From Limnobacter olei (GTDB lineage: Bacteria; Pseudomonadota; Gammaproteobacteria; Burkholderiales; Burkholderiaceae_B): a stretch of 64,000 bases of DNA. Positions 36,066 through 46,103 of this stretch are shown here, one piece after another. The stretch is taken from contig NZ_JARFJD010000017.1 of NCBI RefSeq assembly GCF_029087225.1, positions 62,001 through 126,000 of the forward strand. Reading direction: 5' to 3'. The notes beneath the pieces were generated by a model. It saw nothing but the letters and a program-made list of their open reading frames with translations, searched no databases and was not told where the DNA came from. The position numbers were made by a program, and so were the translations under genes. Position 1 is the stretch's first letter; every line of letters starts with the position of its first letter.

Positions 36066-37154
36066 TTAAAATACACCATTTGAACGCACCCAGCGGTTAC
36101 CGCTTTCACCCAGCACCAGCCCCAGCAGCTCCAGTTCGGTCAGTGCAGCCAGGGTGTCTTCCGTGTCCAAACCCAATTGCCGGGCCAATGTGTCCGTGTG
36201 CACCGGGTCGTGCCCGAGGTATTGCAATACCCGGCCCAGTTCTTCATCGGGTTCAGCATCAGTGTCCACGGTGCAGGTCATTTCGGTGTGGCAATCGCTG
36301 TCATCTTCTTGCAACACGCTGGCCTGTTTGTACTGTGGCAGGCTGGCCTTGGCCTCTTCCATCAACTCCAGGGCTGTTTCTACCAGCAAGGCGCCTTTTT
36401 TGATCATGTCGTGGCAGCCTTTGCTTTGGCTGCTGTGAATGGAGCCAGGAATGGCCCCTACCGGGCGCCCCAGTTCACTGGCGACTCTTGCCGTGATCAG
36501 GGAACCTGAACGCATGGCTGCCTCGACCACCAGGAGTGCATCGGCCAAGCCAGCAATAATGCGGTTTCGACGGGGAAAAAAGCCAGCTTGCGGCGCGGTG
36601 CCGGGTGGGTATTCGGACAACACCAAACCACCTTGTTCGACAATCTGCTTTTTAAGACCGGCGTGGTGCGGGGGGTAAACCTCGTCTGGCCCACAACCCA
36701 GCACGGCAATGGTGGCACCCAGGGCCTGAAGTGCACCAGCGTGTGCTGCGCCGTCAATGCCTTCGGCCAAGCCGCTGACAACTACCCATTGGGCTTGCGC
36801 AAAAGCCTTGCCAAACCCATGCGCGTTGCTCAAGCCGGTGCGTGTGGCATTTCTGCTGCCTACAATTGCGATGCCCCGGGTTTTCAACAAATCCAGGCGG
36901 CCTTCACCGAACAGAATCAGGGGCGGGTCTTTCAGTGCAAGCAGGCTTTGCGGGTAAGCCGGGCTGTGAATGCCCACCCAAAATCTTTTGTTGCTTTGCA
37001 GCAACCAAGTGCTGGCCAGTGCATGCCAAAGTCGAACTGCTTCGCATGGGGCGGGTAAACTGCAACCTGGGCCTTGTTGGGCCAGTTCGTAGCGTACACG
37101 CGCCTTGATTGTGGTGTTGTAAGCCAGGTTCATGGCGTTGAGCAGCTCACCCAT
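36066..37154 (-). CDS. dprA: DNA processing protein DprA
   Basis: DprA binds incoming single-stranded DNA during natural transformation and loads RecA onto it. The 362-residue product has the Rossmann fold core with the IAIVGSRNATRTG segment near residue 95-107, GLAEGIDGAAHAGAL, and the FFPRRNRIIAGLADALLVVEA block. A C-terminal winged-helix (about 295-362) follows an acidic, Asp/Glu-rich linker. The start at 37154 may be replaced by the Met at 37133. It diverges from def with a 95-base gap. A natural transformation system therefore may be present, but the other com genes are not in this window. Confidence 0.93.
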   Translation of the reverse strand: MGELLNAMNLAYNTTIKARVRYELAQQGPGCSLPAPCEAVRLWHALASTWLLQSNKRFWVGIHSPAYPQSLLALKDPPLILFGEGRLDLLKTRGIAIVGSRNATRTGLSNAHGFGKAFAQAQWVVVSGLAEGIDGAAHAGALQALGATIAVLGCGPDEVYPPHHAGLKKQIVEQGGLVLSEYPPGTAPQAGFFPRRNRIIAGLADALLVVEAAMRSGSLITARVASELGRPVGAIPGSIHSSQSKGCHDMIKKGALLVETALELMEEAKASLPQYKQASVLQEDDSDCHTEMTCTVDTDAEPDEELGRVLQYLGHDPVHTDTLARQLGLDTEDTLAALTELELLGLVLGESGNRWVRSNGVF

Positions 37155-37249
37155 GCAAAGTGCCGAGCAACAAGTGATGGAATTTGCGAACTATTTTTGC
37201 CACAGAAGGTATATCCTTTTAGTGTTGACTGTGAAGGTTTTTTGAAAGC

Positions 37250-37759
37250 ATGGCTTTACTCCCAATTTTGCGTTATCCGGATCCGCGCTTGAAAACGGTT
37301 GCCACCCCTGTCACCCAGTTTGATGACGCGCTTGTCAAGCTGACTGAAGACATGGCAGAAACCATGTACGACGCGCCAGGCGTTGGTCTGGCCGCTACGC
37401 AGGTGAATGTGCACAAGCGAATCATCGTGATTGATGTTACCGATGACAAATCGGGCCTGACCGTATTCATCAACCCCGAGATCATCGACGCCAGCAAAGA
37501 ATGCAAAGTGTACGAAGAAGGTTGTTTGTCCGTGCCTGGCATTTACGAGAAGGTTGAACGCCCCGATACGGTGAAGGTACGCGCACAAAATGTGAAGGGT
37601 GAGTGGTTTGAAATTGATTGCGACGAGTTGCTTGCCGTGTGTATTCAGCATGAAATTGACCACCTCAATGGCAAAGTGTTTGTTGAATACCTTTCGCAGT
37701 TGAAGCAAACCCGCATCAAAACCAAGATGAAGAAGCAAGAAAAGCTTCAAACCGCTTGA
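37250..37759 (+). CDS. def: Peptide deformylase
   Basis: This Fe/Zn metallohydrolase removes the formyl group from the N-terminal Met of new proteins. The 169-residue product has the three family motifs: GVGLAATQ (near 43-50), EGCLS (near 88-92) with the metal-binding Cys, and HEIDHL (near 132-137) with the two metal-binding His and catalytic Glu. It is the first gene of the def-fmt pair, and the next frame begins immediately. The 5' gap to dprA contains the promoter region for both directions. The identification is secure. Confidence 0.97.
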   Translation: MALLPILRYPDPRLKTVATPVTQFDDALVKLTEDMAETMYDAPGVGLAATQVNVHKRIIVIDVTDDKSGLTVFINPEIIDASKECKVYEEGCLSVPGIYEKVERPDTVKVRAQNVKGEWFEIDCDELLAVCIQHEIDHLNGKVFVEYLSQLKQTRIKTKMKKQEKLQTA

Positions 37760-37773
37760 TCGCCCAACCCCCC

Positions 37774-38757
37774 ATGAATCGAACCCTGAATGTGGGTTTC
37801 GCTGGCACACCCGAGTTTGCTCGGGTTGCGCTGGCGAAGCTTATTGCCGCCGGTTACCCAGTGCACCTGGTGCTGACCCAACCCGACCGCCCCGCTGGCA
37901 GGGGCATGAAGTTGCAGGCTTCCCCTGTTAAACAGCTGGCACAGCAACACGGTATCCCCGTGTTGCAACCGGTCAGCCTAAAAAAAGGCGAGGAAGCCGA
38001 ACACGCCTTGCATACCTTGAAAACCGCTGTACATGGTCAACCTCTTGATGTGTTGATTGTGGCGGCTTACGGGCTTATTTTGCCGCAAACGGTTTTGGAT
38101 GCTCCGCGCTTGGGTTGCTTGAACATTCATGGCAGCTTGCTGCCGCGCTGGCGTGGCGCTGCCCCAATTCAGCGGTGTATTGAAGCGGGTGATGCTGAAA
38201 CTGGCGTGTGCATCATGCAAATGGAGGCCGGGCTTGATACTGGCCCCGTTCGCCTGTGGCGGGCCTTGCAGATTGAACACACCGACACCACCACCACCCT
38301 GCACGACAAACTGGCCGAGCTGGGCGGTGATTTGCTGGTAGAGGCGCTGGACTCCCTTCAGGTGGCAACACTGCCCTTGGTTCCACAACCTGAAGTGGGA
38401 GTGACCTACGCAGAGAAAATCACAAAAGCGGAGGGCGTGATCAACTGGCATCGCAGTGCAGTTGAACTTCAGCGTACACTGCGTGCCTTCGACCCTTTTC
38501 CTGGTGCAAACACAACGTGGGGTGGTGAACTCTTGAAGTGTTTTGATCCTGAAACTGTCGCGTTGGCTGGCTTGATGGGTAAACCGGGCGAGGTTTTGTC
38601 TGTTGATTCCGCAGGCATAGAGGTGCAATGTGGGCAGGGTGTGTTGCGTATTCGAACCCTTCAGAAGGCCGGCAGCAAACGCCAACCTGCGCAGCAGGTG
38701 GCACAGGCTTTGGGTTTGCAGGCCGGAAACCAATTGAGCGAATCGGCCTCCAACTAG
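37774..38757 (+). CDS. fmt: Methionyl-tRNA formyltransferase
   Basis: This enzyme transfers a formyl group from 10-formyl-THF to Met-tRNAi, the step whose product def later removes. The product is about 327 residues from the ATG at 37774, of standard length. The formyl-transferase domain has VGFAGTPEFARVAL, SLLPRWRGAAPIQRCI (with the HGSLLP-type motif) and the THF-binding region. The C-terminal OB-fold domain runs from about residue 205. A TTG at 37756 overlapping the def stop is a possible alternative start; the ATG gives a better N-terminus. It forms a def-fmt operon with 14 bases between the frames. Confidence 0.96.
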   Translation: MNRTLNVGFAGTPEFARVALAKLIAAGYPVHLVLTQPDRPAGRGMKLQASPVKQLAQQHGIPVLQPVSLKKGEEAEHALHTLKTAVHGQPLDVLIVAAYGLILPQTVLDAPRLGCLNIHGSLLPRWRGAAPIQRCIEAGDAETGVCIMQMEAGLDTGPVRLWRALQIEHTDTTTTLHDKLAELGGDLLVEALDSLQVATLPLVPQPEVGVTYAEKITKAEGVINWHRSAVELQRTLRAFDPFPGANTTWGGELLKCFDPETVALAGLMGKPGEVLSVDSAGIEVQCGQGVLRIRTLQKAGSKRQPAQQVAQALGLQAGNQLSESASN

Positions 38758-38855
38758 GCAAAGGTGGCACGCGCAAAACTTGAAATTGCGCGAAAAAGCC
38801 TTATTTTCAAGTTGTCGAATCAACAGGCCGCTGATTGGCCAGGATAAATAAGATC

Positions 38856-39713
38856 ATGTTTAACTGGATGAAAACCTTCATGTTGATGGCGGCCATCACC
38901 GCCCTTTTCGTGGTGCTGGGTGGCATGATGGGCGGCCGTGGCGGCATGTTGTTGGCCTTGGGCTTTGCACTGGTGATGAACTTTGGTGCGTACTGGTTTT
39001 CCGACAAAATGGTTTTGCGCATGTACAAAGCCAAGGAAGTCGATGCCAGCAATGCCCCGGAGTTTTACAACATGGTGGCTGAACTTGCGCAGCGCGCAGG
39101 CATGCCAATGCCGCGTGTGTACCTGATCAATGACAGCGCCCCCAATGCATTTGCAACCGGGCGCAACCCGGAAAACGCGGCTGTGGCTGCAACCACGGGT
39201 ATTTTGCAGGTGCTTTCCGCGCGTGAACTGCGTGGCGTGATGGCCCATGAACTGGCCCATGTGAAGCACCGGGACATCCTGATTTCCACCATCTCGGCCA
39301 CCATGGCAGGTGCCATCTCGGCCCTGGCCAACTTTGCGCTGTTTTTTGGTGGGCGAGATGAGAACGGCCAGCCGATGAACCCGATTGCCAGCATTGCCTT
39401 GGCCATTCTGGCGCCGCTGGCCGCATCACTGATTCAAATGTCAATCTCGCGCGCCCGTGAATACGAGGCTGACCGTGGAGGCGCAGAAATTTGCGGCGAC
39501 CCGGCGGCTTTGGCCAGCGCGCTGGACAAAATTCAACGGTATGCCAAGGGCATTCCGTTCCGTACTACTGAAGCGCACCCGGAAACCGCTCAAATGATGA
39601 TCATGAATCCACTGTCAGGACAAGGCATAGCCAGCCTTTTTTCGACCCACCCACCCACTGAAGAACGAATCGCCCGCTTGATGGAAATGGCCCGCACTGG
39701 CGGTCCGCGTTGA
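38856..39713 (+). CDS. htpX: Membrane protease HtpX
   Basis: A heat-shock-type integral membrane zinc endopeptidase that degrades misfolded membrane proteins. The 285-residue product begins [13 protein letters not shown], the usual HtpX start, which is why 38856 was chosen. The zinc motif HELAHVKH (HEXXH) lies near residue 136-143 and there are about four membrane helices. The Glu in the [11 protein letters not shown] segment supplies the third zinc ligand. A TTGA junction links it to rsmB. The location beside def-fmt and rsmB is common in Burkholderiales. Confidence 0.95.
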   Translation: MFNWMKTFMLMAAITALFVVLGGMMGGRGGMLLALGFALVMNFGAYWFSDKMVLRMYKAKEVDASNAPEFYNMVAELAQRAGMPMPRVYLINDSAPNAFATGRNPENAAVAATTGILQVLSARELRGVMAHELAHVKHRDILISTISATMAGAISALANFALFFGGRDENGQPMNPIASIALAILAPLAASLIQMSISRAREYEADRGGAEICGDPAALASALDKIQRYAKGIPFRTTEAHPETAQMMIMNPLSGQGIASLFSTHPPTEERIARLMEMARTGGPR

Positions 39714-41077
39714 AGCCGGTTCACAGCACGCCACCCAAACTGACAGAAGCCAGTTTGGCGTTTGCCCTGCTCAAGGCCGCGGCAGTCATGACCCGGGTTC
39801 TGCGGGAAGGTCGCTCGCTTGACCAAGCCTTGGCCGCAGAAACCAAGGGTGTGAAAACCCCGCAGGCTTTGGGTGCCATTCAAGACCTGGCTTACTTCGG
39901 CATGCGCAACCTAGGCCGTGGGCAAGTGTTAACCCGCTTGATCAGCGGCAAAGCGCTGCTAAACCCCGAGCCCTTGAATGAATTGATGGCCTTGGGTTTT
40001 GGGTTGCTGTGGGATGACAAAAACCCGAAGTACCCAGCGCACACTGTGGTGGACCAAATGGTGTATGCCTGCACGGGCAGCGAGCAGTTTGCACGCGCCA
40101 AGGGCCTGGCCAATGCCTGTTTGCGCAACTTTTTGCGCGATTCAAATACCTGGCGAACCAAGGCTTTTGAAGACCCGCTGGCGCAGCACAACTTGCCTGT
40201 TTGGTGGATTGAAAAACTGAAGGCCAGCCATCCGCAACACTGGGAAACAATGTTGGCACAGGCGCAGAGCCACCCGCCCTTGGTGGTCCGCGTAAACACC
40301 CGCAGTATTTCAGCGCCCGCCTATGCCGAGCAGTTAAACGCCGCAGGCATGGAAGCCTGTGTGATCGGTCAGCAGGCCGTTTTGCTGGCCAAGCCGGTGC
40401 CTGTTTCTGCCCTGCCCGGTTTTGATTTGGGCCAGGTGTCGGTACAAGACAGTGCTGCGCAATTGGCTTCTCAGTTGCTGAACCCGCAGAACGGACAACG
40501 CATTCTGGATGCCTGTGCTGCACCGGGTGGTAAAACAGGCCACTTGCTCGAGCTGGCCGACATTGAACTGGTCGCACTCGATTCGAGTCCTCAGCGCCTT
40601 GGCAAGGTGGAAGACAATATTCGCCGAATCGCCCCCACCCTGAATGGCAAATGGGATTTGCGCTTGAAGGTGGCGCAGGCCGAGTTGCTGGATACCTGGT
40701 GGGACGGTGTGCCTTTTGACGGTATTTTGGCCGATGTGCCTTGTACGGGTTCAGGCGTGGTTCGTCGCCACCCCGACATTCCATGGTTGCGCAGACCGGA
40801 CGATATTGCCAAGTTGTCGCAGATTCAACACAAAATACTGAATGCCTTGTGGTCTACCCTAAAGCCGGGCGGTACACTTTTGCTGGTGACCTGTTCCATC
40901 TTTCCTGAAGAGGGGCCCCAGTTGGCAAAAGCTTTTCAAGACAATCATCCCGACGCCCTGGCGCAAACTGCGCCCGGATGGGTGTTGCCGGCGGTACCGG
41001 GCAATCCCGAGCAAGGCTTTGATGCGTCTCCTGACGGATTCTTCTACGCCAAGTTCGAAAAATCTCCAAGTTCCTGA
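39710..41077 (+). CDS. rsmB: 16S rRNA (cytosine-967-C5)-methyltransferase RsmB
   Basis: RsmB methylates C967 of 16S rRNA. The 455-residue protein has an N-terminal NusB-like RNA-binding domain (to about 165) and a SAM-dependent methyltransferase domain. Motif I reads [15 protein letters not shown] near 264. The two catalytic cysteines lie in [15 protein letters not shown] and [10 protein letters not shown], both typical of the m5C methyltransferases. The start is TTG at 39710, overlapping the htpX stop, because a later Met would remove the first helices. Translational coupling with htpX is therefore likely. Confidence 0.93.
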   Translation: MKPVHSTPPKLTEASLAFALLKAAAVMTRVLREGRSLDQALAAETKGVKTPQALGAIQDLAYFGMRNLGRGQVLTRLISGKALLNPEPLNELMALGFGLLWDDKNPKYPAHTVVDQMVYACTGSEQFARAKGLANACLRNFLRDSNTWRTKAFEDPLAQHNLPVWWIEKLKASHPQHWETMLAQAQSHPPLVVRVNTRSISAPAYAEQLNAAGMEACVIGQQAVLLAKPVPVSALPGFDLGQVSVQDSAAQLASQLLNPQNGQRILDACAAPGGKTGHLLELADIELVALDSSPQRLGKVEDNIRRIAPTLNGKWDLRLKVAQAELLDTWWDGVPFDGILADVPCTGSGVVRRHPDIPWLRRPDDIAKLSQIQHKILNALWSTLKPGGTLLLVTCSIFPEEGPQLAKAFQDNHPDALAQTAPGWVLPAVPGNPEQGFDASPDGFFYAKFEKSPSS

Positions 41078-41086
41078 GGGCGTGCC

Positions 41087-41704
41087 TTGAAATTTAGCTT
41101 GGCCCTACCTTCGTCATGGACCCGCATTGCGCATGGGCTGCTCGGCCTGGTGCTGATGTGTGTCCTGACCGTGGGTTTGGCCCAGCTTGATTCTTCAACG
41201 CGGGTCACCGCGGTTAAACTTGAGCCCAGTAAGGCTCCCGCCTCTGCGGCATGGAACCTGGCAGCAGAATTCGAAATTGAGTTGGGCTACAAGTTGCGGG
41301 AGGCCGTTGATCGCGGCCTGCCTTTGCAGTTCACAGTCGATTTCCAGCTGATGCGTTCCCGTTGGTACTGGGTGGACGAAGAAGTGGTCAGCACCACTTA
41401 TCCACTGAATTTGTCGTACAACGCCCTGACCCGCACTTACCGCGTAGTAACCCCCAACAACACCTACAACACCCCCACGCTTGAAGACGCCATGCAGCAC
41501 ATGACCAAGGTGCGCGACTGGGCGGTTATTCCGCGTGACCGAATCCAGATCGGCCAACCCTACACCGCGCAGGTGCGGTTTCGACTGCTTCTGACAGAAC
41601 TGCCCAAGCCTTTCCAGATCAGTGCACTGGTCAACAGCGAATGGGATTTATCGTCAGAATGGCTGTCGTTTGAATTCACACCCAAGCGCGAGGCCTTGAA
41701 ATGA
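41087..41704 (+). CDS. DUF4390 exported protein
   Basis: A 205-residue protein of the DUF4390 family, found in Betaproteobacteria next to ntrY-type kinases and rsmB. It has a signal-anchor or signal peptide (LLGLVLMCVLTVGLA) and a beta-rich exported body with repeated aromatic pairs (SRWYWVDEEVV). No enzymatic motif is seen. The start is TTG with GAGGG upstream. The stop overlaps the next start at ATGA (41701-41704), so translation into the kinase is coupled and the protein may work with that kinase, perhaps as an envelope sensor. That role is inferred. Confidence 0.85.
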   Translation: MKFSLALPSSWTRIAHGLLGLVLMCVLTVGLAQLDSSTRVTAVKLEPSKAPASAAWNLAAEFEIELGYKLREAVDRGLPLQFTVDFQLMRSRWYWVDEEVVSTTYPLNLSYNALTRTYRVVTPNNTYNTPTLEDAMQHMTKVRDWAVIPRDRIQIGQPYTAQVRFRLLLTELPKPFQISALVNSEWDLSSEWLSFEFTPKREALK

Positions 41705-43974
41705 ATCCCTGGCTGGAAAATACCCGATGGCTGCGTTACACGCTGCTGATTCTGGGTAGCCTAGGTGGGGTTTTGCTGTTTCTGCTGGCCTCGGCCTCAT
41801 CGAACACCGATTTTTTTGAAAGCAATTACCCGTTGCTGATTACCTTGAACGGCATCATCGCTGCGGGTTTGTTCAGCATTCTGATCTTGCTGATCGTGCG
41901 CATGGTGCGCAGGTATCGCGCAGGTGTGTTTGGTTCGAGGCTGATGCTGCGCATGTCGCTGTCATTCGCCCTCATGGGGCTGATTCCCGGCTTTGTGCTG
42001 TACCTGGTGTCGGTGCAGTTTCTGGCAAAAAGTATTGATAGCTGGTTCGATGTGCGGGTCGACGGCGCACTGGAATCGGGTTTGAATCTTGGCCAGACTG
42101 CGCTGGACAGTTTGATCAATGAGCTGGCTTTGAAAGGGCAGTCCATTTCAATTGAATTGTCTCGTGCCACACCCAGCGAGCAATTGCTGGAACTGCCCCG
42201 GCTTCGTGATGCGGCCAATGTGCAAGAACTCACCTTGCTGTCTGAAACCGGGCAAATTCTGGGAAGTTCAGGAGGCGCACTTGATAGCCTGTTGCCCAGC
42301 CTGCCCACGCAGGTGATGCTGCGCCAGGCGCTGATGACCAGGCCTTTTCAGCAAATTGAGCCTGACCCCGAAGACCCCGACGGCCGCCTGTACATGCGCG
42401 TGGTGGTGCCGATTGCGCCACCTTTGACCAGTTTTGATTTGGGTCAGCGCTATGTACAAATTATGCACCCGGTGCCCACGACACTTTCGCAGCGGGCCAA
42501 TGCGGTTCAAAGTGTGTATCGCGATTATCAGGAACTGCAACTGTCGCGCTCGGGCTTGCGGAAAATTTATGGCATTACGCTGACCCTGGCACTGTTGCTC
42601 ACTGTGTTTGTGTCGGTGGCTGCGGCGTTCTGGCTTTCATCCAGATTATCGTCGCCTTTGTTGTGGCTTGCCGAGGGCACCAAAGCCCTGGCCAGTGGCA
42701 ACTTCAAAACCATGCAGCCTGTGAATGCTGATGATGAGTTGCGCGAGTTGGTGGATTCGTTCAACACCATGACCCGGCAGCTGTCGGAAGCGCAACGCCG
42801 CTTGCAGGCCAATCAAAACCAGCTCGCTGCCAACAATGATTTCCTGCAAAGTTTGCTGACCAGTTTGTCGGCGGGTGTGCTGGTGCTGGATCACAAGCTG
42901 CGCCTGAAAATGTACAACGATGGTGCACTGCGAATTTTTGATCGTTCACTGGCCGAGAACCAGGGTCATCCATTGGACGACATGCCCGGCCTGGAGGGAT
43001 TTGCCATGGCAGTGCGTGCCAGCGTGGCCGACAACCAGGGCAATGAAGGAGAAGAAAGCGGCATTTGGCAAAAGCAGCTGGAAATTCCCCGTGCTTTTGA
43101 TTCGCAAAGTTCGAAATCCATTCTGGTGCGTGGCTCTCGCCTGCCTGGTGAAAAGGCCGGTTACGTGCTGGTATGCGACGACATTACTGCTTTGATTTCT
43201 GCGCAGCGCACGGCGGCCTGGGGTGAAGTAGCGCGTCGACTTGCCCACGAAATTAAAAATCCGCTGACCCCGATTCAGCTTTCTGCCGAGCGTTTGCAAA
43301 TGAAGTTGGCTGACAAGCTGCAAGAACCGGAATCCGGCATTTTGCAGCGTGCCACCCGTACGATCGTGAACCAGGTGGAATCACTGAAACGTCTGGTCAA
43401 CGATTTCCGCGACTATGCGCGACTGCCGCCGGCTGATCTGAAGCCGCTGGATTTGAATGACTTGGTGGTCGATGTGCTCGCGCTGTACGATGTGCATGTG
43501 GGCATTGAAGAACAGGTGGAAACCCGCTTCATTCCAAAATTGACTGAAAAATTACCGCTGGTGGCCGGAGATTCGTCGCAGTTGCGCCAAGTGATTCATA
43601 ATTTGTTGCAAAATGCACTAGACGCATGTGTCGATTGCGATCAACCCAAAGTAGAAGTGCGAACCGAAGGTTTGAAAGCACCGGAAGGTGAACAGGAACA
43701 GTTGGTGGGCGTGAAGCTGGTGGTGGCTGACAACGGGCCGGGGTTCAATCCCGACCTGCTGGCAAAAGCTTTCGAGCCTTACATCACCACGAAAACCAAA
43801 GGCACCGGTTTGGGTTTGGCAATCGTTAGAAAAATTGCAGATGAACACAAGGCGCGAATAGCCATTAGAAACAGGGTAGATGCACAAGGGCGGGTGGTTG
43901 GTGCGGCGGTGGAATTAACTTTCCCCGTGTTGCAGGACACCTTGAACAATGCCGAACATAGTCAGGCCGCATAA
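41701..43974 (+). CDS. NtrY-type sensor histidine kinase
   Basis: A 757-residue sensor kinase. Membrane helices lie near residues 11-30, 38-60, 82-105 and 285-305, with a periplasmic loop between the third and fourth. A HAMP domain (about 300-355) is followed by a PAS domain (about 375-480). The HisKA domain has the H-box RRLAHEIKNPLTPIQL and the HATPase domain has DNGPGFNPDLL, GTGLGLAIVRKI. In Burkholderiales this kinase pairs with the next gene, a response regulator lacking an AAA+ domain. The signal is unknown; nitrogen control is the classical NtrY role but is not shown here. Confidence 0.92.
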   Translation: MNPWLENTRWLRYTLLILGSLGGVLLFLLASASSNTDFFESNYPLLITLNGIIAAGLFSILILLIVRMVRRYRAGVFGSRLMLRMSLSFALMGLIPGFVLYLVSVQFLAKSIDSWFDVRVDGALESGLNLGQTALDSLINELALKGQSISIELSRATPSEQLLELPRLRDAANVQELTLLSETGQILGSSGGALDSLLPSLPTQVMLRQALMTRPFQQIEPDPEDPDGRLYMRVVVPIAPPLTSFDLGQRYVQIMHPVPTTLSQRANAVQSVYRDYQELQLSRSGLRKIYGITLTLALLLTVFVSVAAAFWLSSRLSSPLLWLAEGTKALASGNFKTMQPVNADDELRELVDSFNTMTRQLSEAQRRLQANQNQLAANNDFLQSLLTSLSAGVLVLDHKLRLKMYNDGALRIFDRSLAENQGHPLDDMPGLEGFAMAVRASVADNQGNEGEESGIWQKQLEIPRAFDSQSSKSILVRGSRLPGEKAGYVLVCDDITALISAQRTAAWGEVARRLAHEIKNPLTPIQLSAERLQMKLADKLQEPESGILQRATRTIVNQVESLKRLVNDFRDYARLPPADLKPLDLNDLVVDVLALYDVHVGIEEQVETRFIPKLTEKLPLVAGDSSQLRQVIHNLLQNALDACVDCDQPKVEVRTEGLKAPEGEQEQLVGVKLVVADNGPGFNPDLLAKAFEPYITTKTKGTGLGLAIVRKIADEHKARIAIRNRVDAQGRVVGAAVELTFPVLQDTLNNAEHSQAA

Positions 43975-43992
43975 AGAAGGAACTCTCTCACC

Positions 43993-44715
43993 ATGGCGAC
44001 CATTCTCGTTGTCGATGACGAAATTGGAATTCGAGAACTTTTGTCCGAGATTCTCGGCGACGAAGGGCATGCGGTGCTGCTTGCTGAAAATGCAGGTCAG
44101 GCGCGCGCACTTCGTGACCAAGAGCAGCCCGATCTGGTGTTGCTCGACATCTGGATGCCCGACACTGACGGCGTTACTTTGCTGAAAGAGTGGTCAGTGA
44201 AAGGTCTGCTGACCATGCCAGTGATCATGATGAGTGGCCACGCTACGATCGACACAGCTGTTGAAGCCACGCGCATTGGTGCGCTTGATTTCCTGGAAAA
44301 ACCAATTTCCCTGCAGAAGTTGCTGGGTGCGGTAGAGAAAGGTTTGGCGCGCGGAAAAATGGTGCAATCGGCTCGCGCGCTGATGCAGTCCCAGCCCAAG
44401 GCCAACGGCATGGGTAGCGCTTCCAACCAGGCCAGTGGCGCATCTGTTTCTGCAAGTGGTGGTGTGGCCGCAGCGCCCGACTCAAGCCCCTTGGGCCAGG
44501 CCCTGGCCGAGTTGTCGACACTCGACCTGGATGCCCAACTGCGCGATGCCCGTGATTCATTTGAACGTATTTATTTTGAATACCACCTGCGGCTGGAAAA
44601 TGGCAGCATGACGCGTCTGGCCGAGCGCACCGGCATTGAGCGCACACACTTGTATCGCAAACTCAAGCAGCTGGGCGTAGAAGTAGGCCGCACGGCGCGC
44701 AAAAATATCGCATGA
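43993..44715 (+). CDS. Response regulator with receiver and Fis-type HTH only
   Basis: A 240-residue regulator paired with the upstream NtrY-type kinase. The receiver domain has VVDDE, LLDIWMPD with the acceptor Asp and FLEKPIS with the conserved Lys. A Ser/Ala/Gly-rich linker (about 134-165) leads directly to a Fis-like helix-turn-helix (about 200-238; MTRLAERTGIERTHLYRKLKQLG). The sigma-54-activating AAA+ domain of NtrX-type proteins is absent, so it must act on ordinary promoters. It overlaps trkA by 4 bases (ATGA). This short form recurs in related genera beside DUF4390 and trkA. Confidence 0.9.
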   Translation: MATILVVDDEIGIRELLSEILGDEGHAVLLAENAGQARALRDQEQPDLVLLDIWMPDTDGVTLLKEWSVKGLLTMPVIMMSGHATIDTAVEATRIGALDFLEKPISLQKLLGAVEKGLARGKMVQSARALMQSQPKANGMGSASNQASGASVSASGGVAAAPDSSPLGQALAELSTLDLDAQLRDARDSFERIYFEYHLRLENGSMTRLAERTGIERTHLYRKLKQLGVEVGRTARKNIA

Positions 44716-46088
44716 AAATTATCATCGTCGGCGCCGGGCGTGTGGGGGCCAGCCTCGCTGAAAGCCTGGTGTCCGAACACAACGACATCACTCTGATCGA
44801 CCCGGACCCTAGGGTACTCGCCGATCTTCAAGACCGCTACGATTTGCGTACCATTGCTGGCAACGGCGCTTTGCCGCGCGTGCTGAAACAGGCAGGCGCC
44901 GAAGATGCCGACATGCTGGTGGCTGTAACTCGCAGCGACGAAACGAATTTGGTGGCCTGCCGCATGGCTGCCCTGATGTTCAATGTGCCCCGCCGAATTG
45001 CCCGTGTGCGCTCGCCAGAAATGATGGAGCAAGCGCATTTGCATGGTGACGAGGGCTTTAATGTGGACCACGTCATTTGCCCCGAGCAAAGCGTGACCGA
45101 ACACATTGAACGCCTGATCGAGTTTCCCGATGCCTTGCAGGTGCTTGATTTCGCAAACGGCAAAGTAACATTGGTTTCTGTGCGGGCTTACGCTGGCGGA
45201 CCGTTGGTTTCCCACCCCATTGAAGACATTCGCAAGCACTTGCCCAAAGTAGACGTTCGCATTGTGGCGTTGTTCCGCGAAAACCAGCCTGTGGCGGTTG
45301 AGGGCTACACCATGATTCAGCCCGGCGACGAGGTGTTTTGCCTTTCGGCCACCGAGCATGTGCGCACGGTGATGGCGGAACTTCGCCGCATGTCCAAACC
45401 GGTCACCAAGGTGATGATTGCCGGTGGCGGCAACATTGGTTTACGCCTGGCCCGTAGCCTGGAAGAAAACTACCAGGTGAAGGTGATTGATGCCGACCGC
45501 AAACGTTGTGAAGACCTGGCGAGTCAGCTGGGCTCACGCACCCTCGTGTTGTATGGCGATGCCACCGACGAAGACTTGCTGGCCGAAGAAAATGTGCAAG
45601 ACGTAGACACCTTCATTGCACTGACCAATGACGATGAAAACAACATTATGTCGTCCTTGTTGGCCAAGCGCATGGGCGCACGCAGGGTTATCGCCCTGAT
45701 TCAGCGCAAGGTATATGCCGAGCTGGTGCAGGGTGGGCAAATCGACATTGCACTGGCGCCTTCGAATGCCACACTCAGTGAATTGCTCAAGCACATCCGC
45801 CGGGGAGATGTGGTGGCTGTGCACCGATTGCGTCGCGGTGTAGCGGAAGCCATTGAAACCATTGCGCACGGCGATTCCAAGTCGTCGAAAGTGGTAGGCC
45901 GTGCCATTGAAAAAATCGACATACCCAAGGGTGCAGTGATTGGTGCAATCGTACGTGGTGACAAAGTGATCATGGCGCACCACGATACGGTGATTGAGGC
46001 TGAAGATCACATCATTACTTTTGTAGAAAACCGCAAATTGGTGCCGCAGGTGGAAAAACTGTTCCAGGTCGGTGTGGGGTTCATCTAG
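44712..46088 (+). CDS. trkA: Trk potassium uptake regulatory subunit TrkA
   Basis: The peripheral, NAD(H)-binding subunit that gates TrkH-type K+ transporters. The 458-residue protein contains two tandem Rossmann RCK-N domains (IIIVGAGRVGASLAESL at the N-terminus and VMIAGGGNIGLRLARSL near residue 235), each followed by an RCK-C domain. This duplicated layout is typical. It starts within the stop of the response regulator (ATGA), so the kinase pair may share control with K+ uptake. The partner trkH follows 15 bases later. Confidence 0.96.
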   Translation: MKIIIVGAGRVGASLAESLVSEHNDITLIDPDPRVLADLQDRYDLRTIAGNGALPRVLKQAGAEDADMLVAVTRSDETNLVACRMAALMFNVPRRIARVRSPEMMEQAHLHGDEGFNVDHVICPEQSVTEHIERLIEFPDALQVLDFANGKVTLVSVRAYAGGPLVSHPIEDIRKHLPKVDVRIVALFRENQPVAVEGYTMIQPGDEVFCLSATEHVRTVMAELRRMSKPVTKVMIAGGGNIGLRLARSLEENYQVKVIDADRKRCEDLASQLGSRTLVLYGDATDEDLLAEENVQDVDTFIALTNDDENNIMSSLLAKRMGARRVIALIQRKVYAELVQGGQIDIALAPSNATLSELLKHIRRGDVVAVHRLRRGVAEAIETIAHGDSKSSKVVGRAIEKIDIPKGAVIGAIVRGDKVIMAHHDTVIEAEDHIITFVENRKLVPQVEKLFQVGVGFI

Positions 46089-46103
46089 CGTGGCGCTGGC
46101 ATC

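Noticed and set aside
37978-38823. Open frame of 281 codons on the minus strand inside fmt
   Set aside because: It is antisense to fmt, and the sequence shows no family motif.
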